The notes under the pieces were generated by a model. It was not told where the DNA came from. It did no database searches and worked only from the letters and a program-made list of their open reading frames with translations. From positions 885,790,001 through 885,854,000 of the forward strand of contig CM057456.1 in assembly GCA_016271365.2 (NCBI GenBank): a stretch of DNA of 64,000 nucleotides, read 5' to 3'. Of the stretch, positions 43,892-54,495 are shown one piece after another. The translations under genes and the position numbers were made by a program. The DNA is from Neoceratodus forsteri. Lineage: Eukaryota; Chordata; Ceratodontiformes; Ceratodontidae. Position 1 is the stretch's first letter; the number at the start of each line of letters is the position of its first letter.

Positions 43892-44480
43892 ATTTATTTA
43901 TTTTATTTTATTTATTTCACATTTCAGATTAATACCTGTGAGCACAGGAACTCTTTTACAAAGGCTTCAAGCTGAGGTGGTACAAAGACAATTCAGTACA
44001 AAAACAAGTCAAAATACAAGAAACAGTGTAACAGGTGAGACGAACACAAACATAGTTACCGGAAAAAATGACCGTGGCTAAGAAAGGACATAGTTACTAA
44101 GTTGCAATCTTAAAATGATTCAGCATCTAGTAATGAGAAAAGTGCTTGTTGACCATGTGATCATGTCACTTTATTTCTAATTGCAACCTGCAGATAGAAT
44201 TAGCCGCCTCATCACGGCACTGTTAGGGATAATAAAAAAAAGTGTGGGGGGAGGAGTTATGGAGGACTAGGAAGGTTTGATGTGGGAGACAAACAGTTTT
44301 TTGAAAAGGAGAAAAAAGAAGGGAAAGGTAGAGGGATGGGGCTGTGTGCAAGGAGGGAGTAACCATGGCAAAATAACATCAGATAGCAGCAAGCATGTCA
44401 GTGGAGAGGAACCAGGGAAGGGGAAGGTAAAAGTCAAGCACTGAGGAAAGAAACTGCCATATATCAGAAGTGCTGTCATG
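43892..44480 (-). mobile_element. 3' end of a LINE related to LINE B
   Basis: It begins with a 'tttatttattttattttatt' tail and 'acctgtgagcacaggaactc', like the A-rich 3' ends of the LINEs at 46605 and 47916. The antisense of the following 44230-44480 is pyrimidine-rich, like the ORF end of LINE B (51900-52080). 5'-truncated; assignment is tentative. Confidence 0.4.
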
Positions 44481-44689
44481 GTTCTGTATAGCAGCTGGCT
44501 AGGTCTTGTCAGTTTGGCCCAATGAGTGTGCTTCTGCAATTTTTAATTTTTTTCGAACATATACTGTTTTTGAGATACTAGCAAAAATGTGTTCCATTTT
44601 TCATCCATGCTCAGTACCCAAAATGAATGTTCTAAGGAAACTGGATTTTGGTGAAACCAACTTGTTATATGGTTTCATTTAGCAAAATA

Positions 44690-45085
44690 CTTTTATGCAG
44701 TAAAAAAATTACCTTTTATATGAGTTAGCATTACAAAAGCTATAAAAACTAAAATCTTTGTGTGCTGAAAACACACAATTTAGTTGGAAAGGTGGTCAGT
44801 GCTTTGAGTGGTCAACATATTACTGTAAAAGAAATGTGCCCTTTGACCCTAAATATTGAGTTTTTAAGTTAAAAATCAATTTTTTTATCATTTAATTGAC
44901 CAAATGATTTCATGTGATAAAAAACATCAGCATTCGTATGAGTTAGCGATATGAAAGCTAAAAAATATAAATAAATAAAATCTTTGCACACTGAAAACGA
45001 ACAATTTAACTGGAGGTATAGTCTGTACTTTGAGTTGCCAACATACTATTGTGAAAGGAATGTGTCCCAGCACTTTTAGTTGCTA
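44690..45085. repeat. Two-copy tandem repeat, ~217-bp unit
   Basis: 'tatgagttagcattacaaaa', 'aaaatctttgtgtgctgaaa' and 'gcccttt' in the first copy correspond to 'tatgagttagcgatatgaaa', 'aaaatctttgcacactgaaa' and 'gtgtcccag' in the second, about 217 bp later. Roughly 80% similar by eye. Confidence 0.6.
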
Positions 45086-45224
45086 AATACTGTGTTTTTT
45101 TTAAACTTCAAGTTTATTGAAACCATTATGAGGCAGTTTACATGGAGTTCATCATGTACTGAACAGATCCACAGTGTCATGCAAAGTTGTTTAATGTAGT
45201 ACATAGAGCAGCATGCATCAAAAC

Positions 45225-45232
45225 AGTGCCAG
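45225..45232. repeat. hAT target-site duplication, left
   Basis: AGTGCCAG, identical to 46079-46086. Confidence 0.85.
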
Positions 45233-46078
45233 CAGGGTGGCCTTAGCTAGGTGCAAACTGTGCCCCTGCACCTTGGGGGCCCATGCTTTATGCCTACATT
45301 TTGCTAGAGATGAAAATGTTTACCAGCAAATGAAAGTGGAAGAGAACTGGCTCTGTTACTGTTACAAAAGGTTGGGGCAGCTTTGCTGCAGTGGAAATGA
45401 TTAGGATAAGTAAGTGCTAATGGTGTTAATGGCCATACGTTACACCTCCCAGGTTGACTACTTTCACAAACAAAGGGCTCTATTGACAAGAGAACTTGTT
45501 TGAAACCTGGACATGTAGCTGAAACAATGAATGCTATGACAAAATCTGTTTGAAAAGTTTGTGAGCACTCAAAATGGCTCAAAAACCTGACTAGCATAGT
45601 GCAAAACTAGATTTCCTGATAGGGACCCTGAAAACCTGATCACCAGGTTAAAAAAACTGACAGGTGGCAACCTTACTGGTGTCCCATGATAATCCTCGCT
45701 ATTCTCTCTCACTCACACCTCCAGAAAAGTTAAGTTGCTTAACTTGTTTGAAAATTAGAGTATCAGAAGTGTGAGTGTCCAGTAATGATGTTATTGTCCT
45801 TACAGAAATGAATACAGCAGTAGTACCGTACTTTCTTAAGTTCTTGCTCCAGGCTCAGTCAGATTCATTTCCAATGGTGAAGTAAAATAATTCAATGTAG
45901 TCAATCACACTTATTAAGAGATGCTGGTTAAACTAGCAGACTTGGTACTGCTTTGTTAATACAGGACAGGAAGGTTAGTTAGGTGTAAATGTTGGATGTG
46001 CTGGGGCCCACAGGGTATGGAGTGGTGGGGCCCAGCAAGGGGCTGCACAGGGACCCAGAATGGTTAAGGCCGACCCTG
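45233..46078. mobile_element. Non-autonomous hAT-like DNA transposon
   Basis: This 846-bp element begins 'cagggtggccttagctaggt' and ends 'ggttaaggccgaccctg', inverted with a few changes. Subterminal blocks also pair: 'tgcaccttgggggccc' with 'gggcccagcaaggggctgca'. A perfect 8-bp direct repeat flanks it, as expected for hAT. The interior shows no transposase domain, so it depended on a transposase supplied in trans. Confidence 0.8.
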
Positions 46079-46086
46079 AGTGCCAG
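46079..46086. repeat. hAT target-site duplication, right
   Basis: AGTGCCAG, identical to 45225-45232. Confidence 0.85.
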
Positions 46087-46604
46087 TTAATGATTAGACA
46101 TAGGTATAGTGTCGCACATCATCTGCATCATTTAAAAACCCTTTAAAAACTACTGTGTAACCTTGCATTTATAAAACATACAAACACTGCAACTAATAAA
46201 CTGAACTGTTTGTGTCTTTCTGTCAAATACATTGTCATTGCTACCGATTCCTAGTTTTGAACTCTAACATTGTGTTTTTTAACTGCAAACAACACTTTAA
46301 AAATCATGACTGGCAAAAGGATAAACATTGTATGGACCTGTGAGTATGCTTTTGTCACTCATGTTTACAACTTTGTATTTTTCCTTTTGTATCACCTTCA
46401 TATTCCGGCAAATGATTGCCCAGTAACAAATACAAAATTAGGTGGATTTGACAGCTATAACCTGTGTGTTTGACACTTTATGTTATGTGAGGGATTCTTT
46501 AGCTTGTGTTTTGTCAAAAAATTACCTTTATTCTAACTAAAAATAAAAATTTGCCAAGTAACAATTGGGGGTGCTGAAAGCAAAACTGAAGTTATGCTTT
46601 CATT
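46087..46604. other. No recognisable gene
   Basis: AT-rich; the 67-codon open frame at 46270-46473 (+) matches nothing I know. Confidence 0.4.
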
Positions 46605-47915
46605 AAATCAATCAATCAATCAAACTTTATTTAACCAGGCGTAAACACCATTGAGCAAGCTCATTTTCAAGGTGGTCCTGGACATCAAACAGATTACAGG
46701 CATGGGTAGGCAAAAACACAATGTACATGTGAAAGATCAATCAGGCCATAATATACTAGATAATGTTATAAACAGTTACAACAGACACAAAAGCCATTAT
46801 ACATGTATGAAATAAATCTGGCCAAAAGAGAGAAGGGGAGAGAGAGAGAGAGGGAGTGAGAGAGAAGGGAGGATACCCAAAAACCATTGTACATGTGCGA
46901 GAAATAACCAGTCAGAGAATTCCGGGACTGCGTAGTTAAATGCAGGTAAGTCAGTAGAAAAAAGGGAAACAGAAGAGGTGAAAAGTTTAACTCCTAGGCA
47001 CTTACTGGCTTAAGAAGGCCCATACATACGCTTCTGTATGTAGGCTGGTGTTTATTCAGTTGTAGAACTTGGGGGGAGGGGTATTGAGAGAGAGAGAGAG
47101 AGAAGGAAGGAAACAGAGCTGGGTACCCCCTAGCGGGGAAGGGGAGCTGAGTGTAACTAAGTGTCCGAGTATTCGCAAGAAGTATCAGAAGGTAAGGGAG
47201 CTTGGTTACCTAAAGCAGTTGCAGGTTTCTTTCAGATATTCAGTTAATAGTGCTTTGAAGGTGAACGGACTGGGGAGGGTTGAGAGTTTTAGAGAACTTT
47301 GCAAGGTGTTCCCATAGGGAAGGGAAGGAGAATTTAATTGCAGCCAAGCCATGGGATGTTTTTACTCTAGGTATCTAAAAGCAGAGTACAGAAAAGCGTC
47401 TCAATCCATAAGACCCCTTGACATGCTCGAAGAAGCTCAAGATGTATGCAGGAACTTTCTCAGAAAGTGCTCTATAGAACCAGAGGAGAGCTTTTTTTTC
47501 TTCCTTATATGAAGTGAGGAGATCCCAGCTCAACGGTATAGCAGGCAGTGGTGGGTGTGAGAAGGTAAATTGAGGATGAACCTCAAAGCCCTGTGGTAAA
47601 GACTGTCAAGTTTACTGAGCACTAAGGAAGGACAGTTATTGTAAAGGAAGTCAGCATAATCCCGAAGTGCCATGAATGTGGATTGCACTAGCCTCTTTCT
47701 GGCTTCTTTGGTGAGGAGATGTTTAATGTGGTAGAATATGCCTAAGTGTTGTCTTAGTTTTTTGGTGACCTCATTCAGGTGGCATAGAAAGTTAAGCTTG
47801 TTATACAGCCAGAACCCTAGGTATTTAAAGTTATCCACAGTTTCAAGGGGTTTGCCCAGTAGAGTTAGGATCTTGCGGTTACAAAATGGACCAGGGGCTG
47901 CCTTTGGCGAGAGAA
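46605..47915 (-). mobile_element. LINE A, 3' half (RT C-terminus and 3' UTR)
   Basis: The 3' end is the (aatc)n run at 46605-46621 followed by 'aaactttatttaaccaggcg' and 'tgagcaagctcattttcaag'. In the minus frame the ORF end (47530-47890) reads 'NRKILTLLGKPLETVDNFKY' then 'LGFWLYNKLNFLCHL', 'LDSLYHRALRFILNLP'. This is the thumb region that follows the catalytic site in non-LTR reverse transcriptases. The N-terminal part continues at 53958. Clade not determined; it is neither CR1, L2 nor L1. Confidence 0.7.
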
Positions 47916-48035
47916 TTTATTTATTTTTATTTTGCTTTTGGTGACCGGGTAAGTACACTAGGCAAAACAATGCCTATTTTCAGGCACGACCCGGGAGAAA
48001 ACATTTTACAGACAAACATAGACTAGACACAAGAC
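47916..48035 (-). mobile_element. LINE B, extreme 3' end
   Basis: 'tttatttatttttattttgc', 'gaccgggtaagtacactagg' and 'caggcacgacccgggagaaa' form the 3' tail of a minus-strand LINE whose ORF lies at 51723-53957. The CR1 at 48036-51722 splits the 3' UTR. Confidence 0.6.
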
Positions 48036-48104
48036 ATAGAGGTACCCAGAGAAGTGGAAGGAAATGATGTGGAGGTTAGCCAAGGAGGTGACCTCAGCGG
48101 GGAA

Positions 48105-48640
48105 AGCAGTGGACCCCAGAGGAGGAGAGGAAGCGAATCCTGGTGGGGGACTCCATCATAAGAGGGATCCAGCTAGGAACACAGGAGGGGGAGGACAGGG
48201 AGATGAGGTGCCTACCGGGTGCCATGGCATAGAGGGATGGAAGAAAGATCCTGGGGATCACTGGGAAGGCAAGATGGGAGGGTGAGCTGGATGTCATTAT
48301 CCACTTAGGTACTAATGACCTGGCAAATGGGGAGCCAAAGGAAGTTCAGGAAGAGTTTAGGAAACTGGGGAGGGGTCTCAAGCAAGTAGCTACTTCTGTC
48401 ACTTTCTCAGAAGTACTACCTGTGAGAGGCAAGGGAGAGCATAGGATGTATGCACCAGGAACTTTAACTCATGGTTGAAGAACTGGTGCTGTGAGGAAGG
48501 GTTTGGATTCATTGGTGACTGGGGACCCACCTGGAGGGATGGAGGTTTGTTCAAGCCTGACGGCCTGCATCCATCCTGGAGGGGAATCCAAGCACTCAAT
48601 GATAAGTTTAAATGCTACATTGACAAGCATTTAAACTAGC
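48105..48640 (+). pseudogene. CR1 copy d ORF1, SGNH-esterase-like
   Basis: Block I 'ILVGDSIIRGIQ' (G-D-S) is at about 48138. 'DVIIHLGTNDLANG' (G-T-N-D, block III) is at about 48291. 'FKPDGLHPSWRGIQALNDKF' (D-x-x-H, block V) comes after a frameshift at about 48550. 'IDKHLN-stop' ends the ORF at 48639. The Ser, Asn and Asp/His positions expected of an SGNH hydrolase are all present, unlike the copy at 9135-9665, where G-T-N-D is altered. At least two frameshifts (around 48235 and 48470). Confidence 0.7.
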
Positions 48641-48894
48641 AAAGGGGGGTGGCAGGCCAGCAAGGAGGGTACCTGCTTGCTCACCCCCCACAGCTAGCAG
48701 TGGAACCAGTGAACCAGAGGAGTGGCTATCTCTGCAAAACAGTGTGCAAAAGATGGAGATTAGTGCCCAAGAGGTGGATAAGCAGAAAAGCGGCAAAATT
48801 CAGCAGAAGGGCAGACAGCAAGGAGAACCAGGGATAAATGACAACCAAGGAAGGGGCTGGAGTAGAACAGTGAAACAGTCTAGGGAGGTCAAAT

Positions 48895-51640
48895 CATGGA
48901 AAGCCATGTGTGCAAATGCCAGGAGCCTTAGCAACAAGATGGAAGATCTGGAGGCTGTCATGGTACAGTCAGACCTGGACATTGTGGCCATCACTGAAAC
49001 CTGTGTAATGATAACCACGACTGGGAGATGGCCATACCTGGATACAACATATTCAGAAGAGACAGAGCAGGCAGGAAGGGAGGAGGAGGTGGCACTGTAT
49101 GTGAAAAATGACATAAGGGCCACAGAGATCCAGGAAGAACAAAATGGGGGAGATACTTAGGGTTAGCTTGGAAAGGAAAATGGGGACAGCTATCCGTGAC
49201 AGGTGTGGTCTATAGACCACCAGCCCAGGAGGAAGAAACAGATAAGGAGTTGATGCTAGCCATCCAAAGGATGGCAGACAAGGTGAGGTAGTACTGGTTG
49301 GAGACTTCAATATTCCAGACGTGGACTGGAGCATCCCAGCAGCAGCATCAACTAGGAGCAGATTTATCCTGGACTCCTTCAGGTGCCTTCCTCAAGCAAC
49401 TGGTCATGGAACCAACTCGGCAGAAGGCAATACTGGACCTTGTGCTCACAAACAGGGACAGTGTGATGGGGTAACAGTGGGGAGCACCTGGGGAAACAGT
49501 GACCACCAGTCACTGTGGTTTGAAATCACAGAAAGAGCAGAACCAAACCACAAAAACACATATCCTGGATTTTAGGGGCAGACTTTGCGAAATGGGGAGA
49601 TACTTGAAAGAGGCATTAAGGAATGGGACAGGAATCAGGGTTGAGGAACAGTGGGCAGTATTTAAAATGGGGATTACAAGAACAACAGAATTATGCATTA
49701 AGCAGGTTAGCAAGAGGAAAGGAAGTGGAGACCATTATGGTTTTCCAAAGAGGTAGCAAAGAAAGTGAAAGCCAAAAGATTGCATTCAGGCAATACAAAA
49801 GACACAGGCAGAAGGGGATAGGAGAAGCACCAGGAGAAGCAAAGGGAGGCAGGGAGGTCAGTAAGGGAAGCCAAAGCTCAGACAGAAGAACACATTGCAA
49901 AATCAGTGGGTAGAGGGGACAAAACCTTTTACAGGTACATAAGTGAAAAAAGAAAGACAAAGGGAGGGATAGTGAGACTGAAGGGGCAGGATGGGGACGT
50001 GGAGGATGACAACAGTAAAGCTGACATATTGAACAGGTATTTCTGCTCAGACTTTACTGAGGAAGAGGAGGGTAATGGGTCTGAAGGGAGTACAAGGGGT
50101 GAGAATGGTGCAGAAATGGACACAAATCCCTTTACGAGAAAGGGTCCTGAAGGAACTGGAAGTAATAAGAGTTGATAAAGCAATGGGGCCAGATGGGGTG
50201 CACCCCAGGGTCCTTAAAGAACTAAGAGAGGTGGTGGCTGAACCTCTGGCTATCCTGTTTAGCCGATCACTGGAAACAGGGGAGGTACCCAAAGACTGGA
50301 GGACAGCAGATGTAGTCCCCTTATACAAAAGTGGGAACAAAGAGGAAGCAGGGAACTACAGACCAGTCAGCCTCACCTCGGTAGTGGGGAAGATCATGGA
50401 AGCACTACTGAAGGAGAGATTGGTGGAACATCTGGTTGTCAATGGACTACAGGACCCAAGGCAGCATGGTTTCACCAGGGGAGGTCATGTCAGACCAACC
50501 TCGTTGAATTTTTGACTGGGTGACTAGGGAGGTGGATCAGGGAGGGCAGTGGACATGGCCTATCTGGACTTCAGCAAGGCCTTTGACACTGTGCCACATA
50601 GAAGACTATTACACAAACTGGGAATATGGGTGGGCAGGACAGTAGTGTGGTGGGTAGGTAACTGGCTGGGTGGCAGGACACAGAGGGTGGTGGTAAATGG
50701 CTGTCACTCCACAGAGGGAAGAGTGACCAGTGGGTACCACAGGATCTGTGCTGGGACCGGTCCTATTCAACATCTTCATCAGTGACATTGCGAGGACCTA
50801 GAAGGCAGAATTTCACTGTTCGCTGATGACACAAAGCTCTGTAACAGAGTAGAAACACCAGAGGGTGTAGACAGAATGAGAAGCGACCTGCAGAAACTTG
50901 AAGAATGGTCAGGGTTTGGCAGTTGAAATTCAATGCAAAGAAGTGCAAGATAATGCATATAGGGCACAAAAACCCTGGCACAATATATCAGTTGGGGGGT
51001 GAGGATATAGCATGCACCAAGCAGGAAAGGGATCTTGGGGTTGTCTCTGATGACCTCAAGGTAGGGAAACAGTGTGACAAGGCAGCAGGTAAAGCAAATA
51101 GGATGCTGGGATGTATAGGCAGAGGCATCACCAGCAGGAAAAGGAGGTCATAATTCCACTATACAAGACACTAGTGAGGCCCACCTGGAGTACAGTGTAC
51201 AGTTCTGGAGACCATACCCACGTAAGGACATAGACAGGGTAGAAGGTTCAGAGGAGGGCAACAAAGATGGTGCATGGATTGCATCACAAGTCCTATGAAG
51301 ACAGGTTGAAGGAATGAACATGTACTCCCTGGAGGAGAGGAGGAGAGAGGGATATGATAGAGACATACAAGTATCTTACAGGGAGGAACAGGGTGCAGGA
51401 AAACACTATTTTAAGCGAAAGATGTTCCAGAACAAGAGGGCATGGAAGTTGGAGGACGGACGATTCAGAGGAAACATGAGAAAGAATTTCTTCATAGAAC
51501 GGTGGTGGACAAGTGGAACACCCTGCCAGAGGAAGTGGTGGGGGCTGAAACAATCACGGGATTTAAGAATGCATGGGATAGACATAAAGGATTTCTGGAG
51601 GTCAGGAGTAAGGGGCAAGAGACTTCTAGGAAAACAAACT
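48895..51640 (+). pseudogene. CR1 copy d ORF2 (endonuclease + reverse transcriptase)
   Basis: Endonuclease: 'AMCANARSLSNKMEDLEAVM' and 'LDIVAITET' (E of the A-I-T-E motif). After frame changes 'VVYRPPAQEEE' and 'SDHQSLWFEI' follow. Linker: 'YRYISEKRKTKGGIVRLKGQ'. RT: 'IRVDKAMGPDGVHPRVLKEL', 'NYRPVSLTSVVGKIMEALL', 'DPRQHGFTRGG', 'AYLDFSKAFDTVPHRRLL', a damaged G-V-P-Q-G block ('RVTSGYHRIC'), then 'LFADDTKLCNRVET' (FADD kept; about 50815-50855). Thumb and tail: 'WQLKFNAKKCKIMHIGHKNP', 'VDKWNTLPEEVVGAETITGF', ending with 'SRKTN-stop' near 51642. Not functional. Confidence 0.8.
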
Positions 51641-51722
51641 GAACTTACAAGCTCAAATGGGCAGACTGGGTGGGTCATAGGCCCTTATCTGCCGACACTG
51701 TCTATGTATCTATGTAGCTATG

Positions 51723-53957
51723 TATCTATGTATCAAACAATAAACATGTGACGCAGCACAAGGAAGCAGTACAAAACAGGATAAAAACAGCGTGTAATAA
51801 GTACATTGACATTCTGAATACTGAAGGTTAGGATACTGTGAATACAGGGAAGAAAGCAGGATGAGTGGCAAAAGAAAGTACATCATGGAAGGTAGTAAGT
51901 TACAGTACAATAAGTGCCATGAAAAGTAGAGAGGGGGGGAGAGAGAAAGGAAAAAGAGGATGAAAGAGCTAGACAAGTGTAGGTCGTGAGAGGAGGGAGA
52001 GTAAAAAGGAGGTAGATAGGATGGAGATGGGGAGAGGGCAAGAAAGAGTGTGGGTTCAAGGAGGGTTACAACAGGTGCAGGGATGTAAGGTGTGAAGGTG
52101 TTCCCGATGTAGTTTCTTAAAGACAGCGTGGCTGTTTGTTTGATGGATAGAGAGGGGTATAGAGTTCCAATATTTTGGAGCAGTATAGGAAAACGCACCA
52201 GTTCCCATATTAGTTCTACTTCCTGGAACACGCAGAAGGGCTTTATCATTAGAACGTAATTCGTGAGTGGGAGGTTGTAGTTCCAGTGCGGAAGAAAGGG
52301 ATGGGGGAGACCTGCTCTGGTGAATGAGTCAATTAGTGATCCAAAGGTCAGAAGACTATAGGCAGAAGGGCTAAGCCATTTTAAGTCTTGATAGAGGTGG
52401 CAGTGGTGCTTGAAACGTGGTGAGGCAGCAGCATAGTGACAGATGCTATTGTAAGTGGTGTCCTGTTTATGAAGGGGGGTTTTAGATGTGGATAGGAAGA
52501 TTGACGAGCCATATGCTAGTGTCGGTAGAAGGAAACCTTGAGCCACAGCTAGTCTGGCTTGAGGGGTAAGTGCATAGCTGGTATGACAGGCACTTCCTAA
52601 CTTAGCATTTACCAACTTACAGATAGTAGAGATATGAAGGTCAAGGTCAAGAGATTCATCCAGGGTGACACCAAGATATTTGAAGGATTTGGTAGAGGGT
52701 AGAGGAGAGCTGTCCGCACAGGAGACGATGAGGGGATTTGGATTAGCTTTGAGTCTGGCTTGAGAGCCAAATAGCATAGAGTAAGATTTGCTAGAGTTAA
52801 GGACTAGTTTGTTATCAGTAAGCCAGGTTTGGATACTAGCGAAATCCGATGCAAGTGGATAGTGTAGGGAGGCTGCAGTTTTTGTACTGTGGTAGATAAC
52901 CAGATCATCCGCGTAGAGCAAAGAAAAGCAATTCGGTGCAGTTGTGGGGATGTCATCAATGAAGATTGTGAAGAGTCGAGGACCAAGAATGGAGCCCTGG
53001 GGTACTCCAACGTGGATAGGTGCAGGATCTGAGGTTGCAGAGTTAAAGACCACAGCCTGTTGCCTGTCAGTCAGGTAGCTTTTAAACCAGGTTATGGAAT
53101 CTGGGGAGAAACCAAAAGACCGAAGTTTTGACAGAAGGAGTGAGTGGTTTACCAGATCAAAAGCTTTGGTTAGGTCGATGAAAACTGCTCCAGTCAGGAG
53201 GCCTAAGTCCATAGAAGAGTAAATGTCATTAGTCAACTTAAGCAGGGCGGAGGTGGTACGATGACCTTTACGGAAGCCCTGTTGGGAGCTAGAAAGGAGG
53301 TTAAATTTTTGGAGGTATTCTATCGTTTGGCGACTAGTTTTTCCAATATTTTGCTTAAGACAGAGAGTATAGCGATAGGACGGTAGTTCTTAATTTCCTT
53401 TAGGTCTCCTTTCTTTGGAATAGGAGTAATTTTAGCAACTTTCCATATAGTTGGGACTATACCATGGCATAAGGACAGATTAAAGATTTGGTCAACGGGA
53501 GGCTATGAAAGGGCCCTATTTCAAGAGCCTAGGTTCAAGACCGTCAGACCCAGGACTATTGTTTTCACGGATGGAGAGAAGCAGTTTTCAACTTTCTTTT
53601 TGAATGATCCGAACCTAAAGGGAGGGGGGTTGGGGTGATGGTTTGGTTTTACAAGGGGACTGAGCAGTGCTAGAGTTTTGGAAGGAGGACTGATAGCTTG
53701 ATAAATCTGAGAAATGGTGATTAAAGGCGTTGGCTATAGTGAGCGGGTTATTGCAGTGTATACCATTAAGTAACATGTTATTTGTATGGGACTTTTGATT
53801 AGAGCCCAAGATAGTTTTTATGGTAGTCCAGAATTTCTTGGCATCACCAGAGGCATTAATTAGCAGGTTCCTGCAGAAGGTACTTTTAGATAGTCGGATG
53901 TTTCTTTTGCAGGCATTCCTCAGAGAGCGATAATGGCAATAATCAGATTCCAACCTT
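51723..53957 (-). mobile_element. LINE B, coding part (508-codon open RT stretch)
   Basis: This is a non-LTR retrotransposon of a lineage distinct from the CR1, L2 and L1 copies here. From the 5' side (53957) come a linker ('SLRNACKRNIRLSKSTFCRN', 'GDAKKFWTTIKTIL') and the RT fingers ('SQQGFRKGHRTTSALLKLTN', about 53230-53310). A long open frame, 51710-53236, follows: 'GAVFIDLTKAFDLVNHSLLL', 'HVGVPQGSILGPRLFTIFID', 'LLYADDLVIYHSTK' (YADD intact), 'LVLNSSKSYSMLFG', 'FKYLGVTLDESLDLDLHIS'. A hydrophobic C-terminal tail of low complexity follows. It is 5'-truncated inside the ORF and has inserted into LINE A. Confidence 0.8.
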
Positions 53958-54495
53958 TATCATGGCACTGGTCTTTTTGGCGTTGAGTAGGAGCTTACAT
54001 TTAATTAGACTATGCTGGAGAGAAATAAAGTCTAGCTGTAAGTCCTCATAGGCCAAGTCCAGAGATGAGTTAGAGGTGTAGAGGACAGTATTATCTGCAA
54101 ATAGGTGTACATTAGCTGTGCGCAGTTGTGAGTCAAAATTGTTGATACAGTTTGCGAATAGGATAGGGCCCAAAATGGAGCCTTCAGGGACACCTCGTAG
54201 TAGTGCTTTTAGGGGAGACAAATCTCCTGAGGCATTGACTTGCTGAAATCTATCAGTAAGGTAGCTGGTGAACCATTTAATTTGTAGAACTGTCAAAATT
54301 GATGTTACACAGAGCATTAAGCAAAATGTTGTGGTCCACGGTGCTGAAGGCCTTACTGAGGTCAAGGAAGAGAGCAAACACATACTTCTTTGAGTCCACG
54401 GCCATTTGCCAGTCTGTGGTTACCTTAGCAAGGGCAGAGACTATACTATGCTTAGCTGTAAAACTCGATTGAGCGGCGTTTAGGAGATTCTATGA
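53958..54495 (-). mobile_element. LINE A, 5' half (RT palm), truncated
   Basis: Across two frames the minus strand gives 'AAQSSFTAKHSIVSALAKVT' then 'TDWQMAVDSKKYVFALFLDL' and 'SKAFSTVDHNILLNAL'. 'FTSYLTDRFQQVN', 'LRGVPEGSILGPILFANCIN', 'HLFADNTVLYTSN' (F-A-D-N in place of F-A-D-D) and 'LLLNAKKTSAMI' follow. Here LINE B cuts in. The next residues, F-S-R, are at 47906-47915. The element starts about 54495 by 5' truncation. Confidence 0.75.

Larger units (their letters stand above)
48036..51722 (+). mobile_element. CR1/L3-like LINE copy d, with most of both ORFs
   Basis: This is the most complete CR1 of the window: ORF1 with SGNH-esterase motifs (48105-48640), ORF2 endonuclease and reverse transcriptase (48895-51640), and a 3' end 'gacactgtctatgtatctat' that runs into a short ATGT/CTAT-type repeat. 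Frameshifts and stops number about ten. It sits in the 3' UTR of LINE B and is therefore younger than LINE B and LINE A. Confidence 0.85.
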
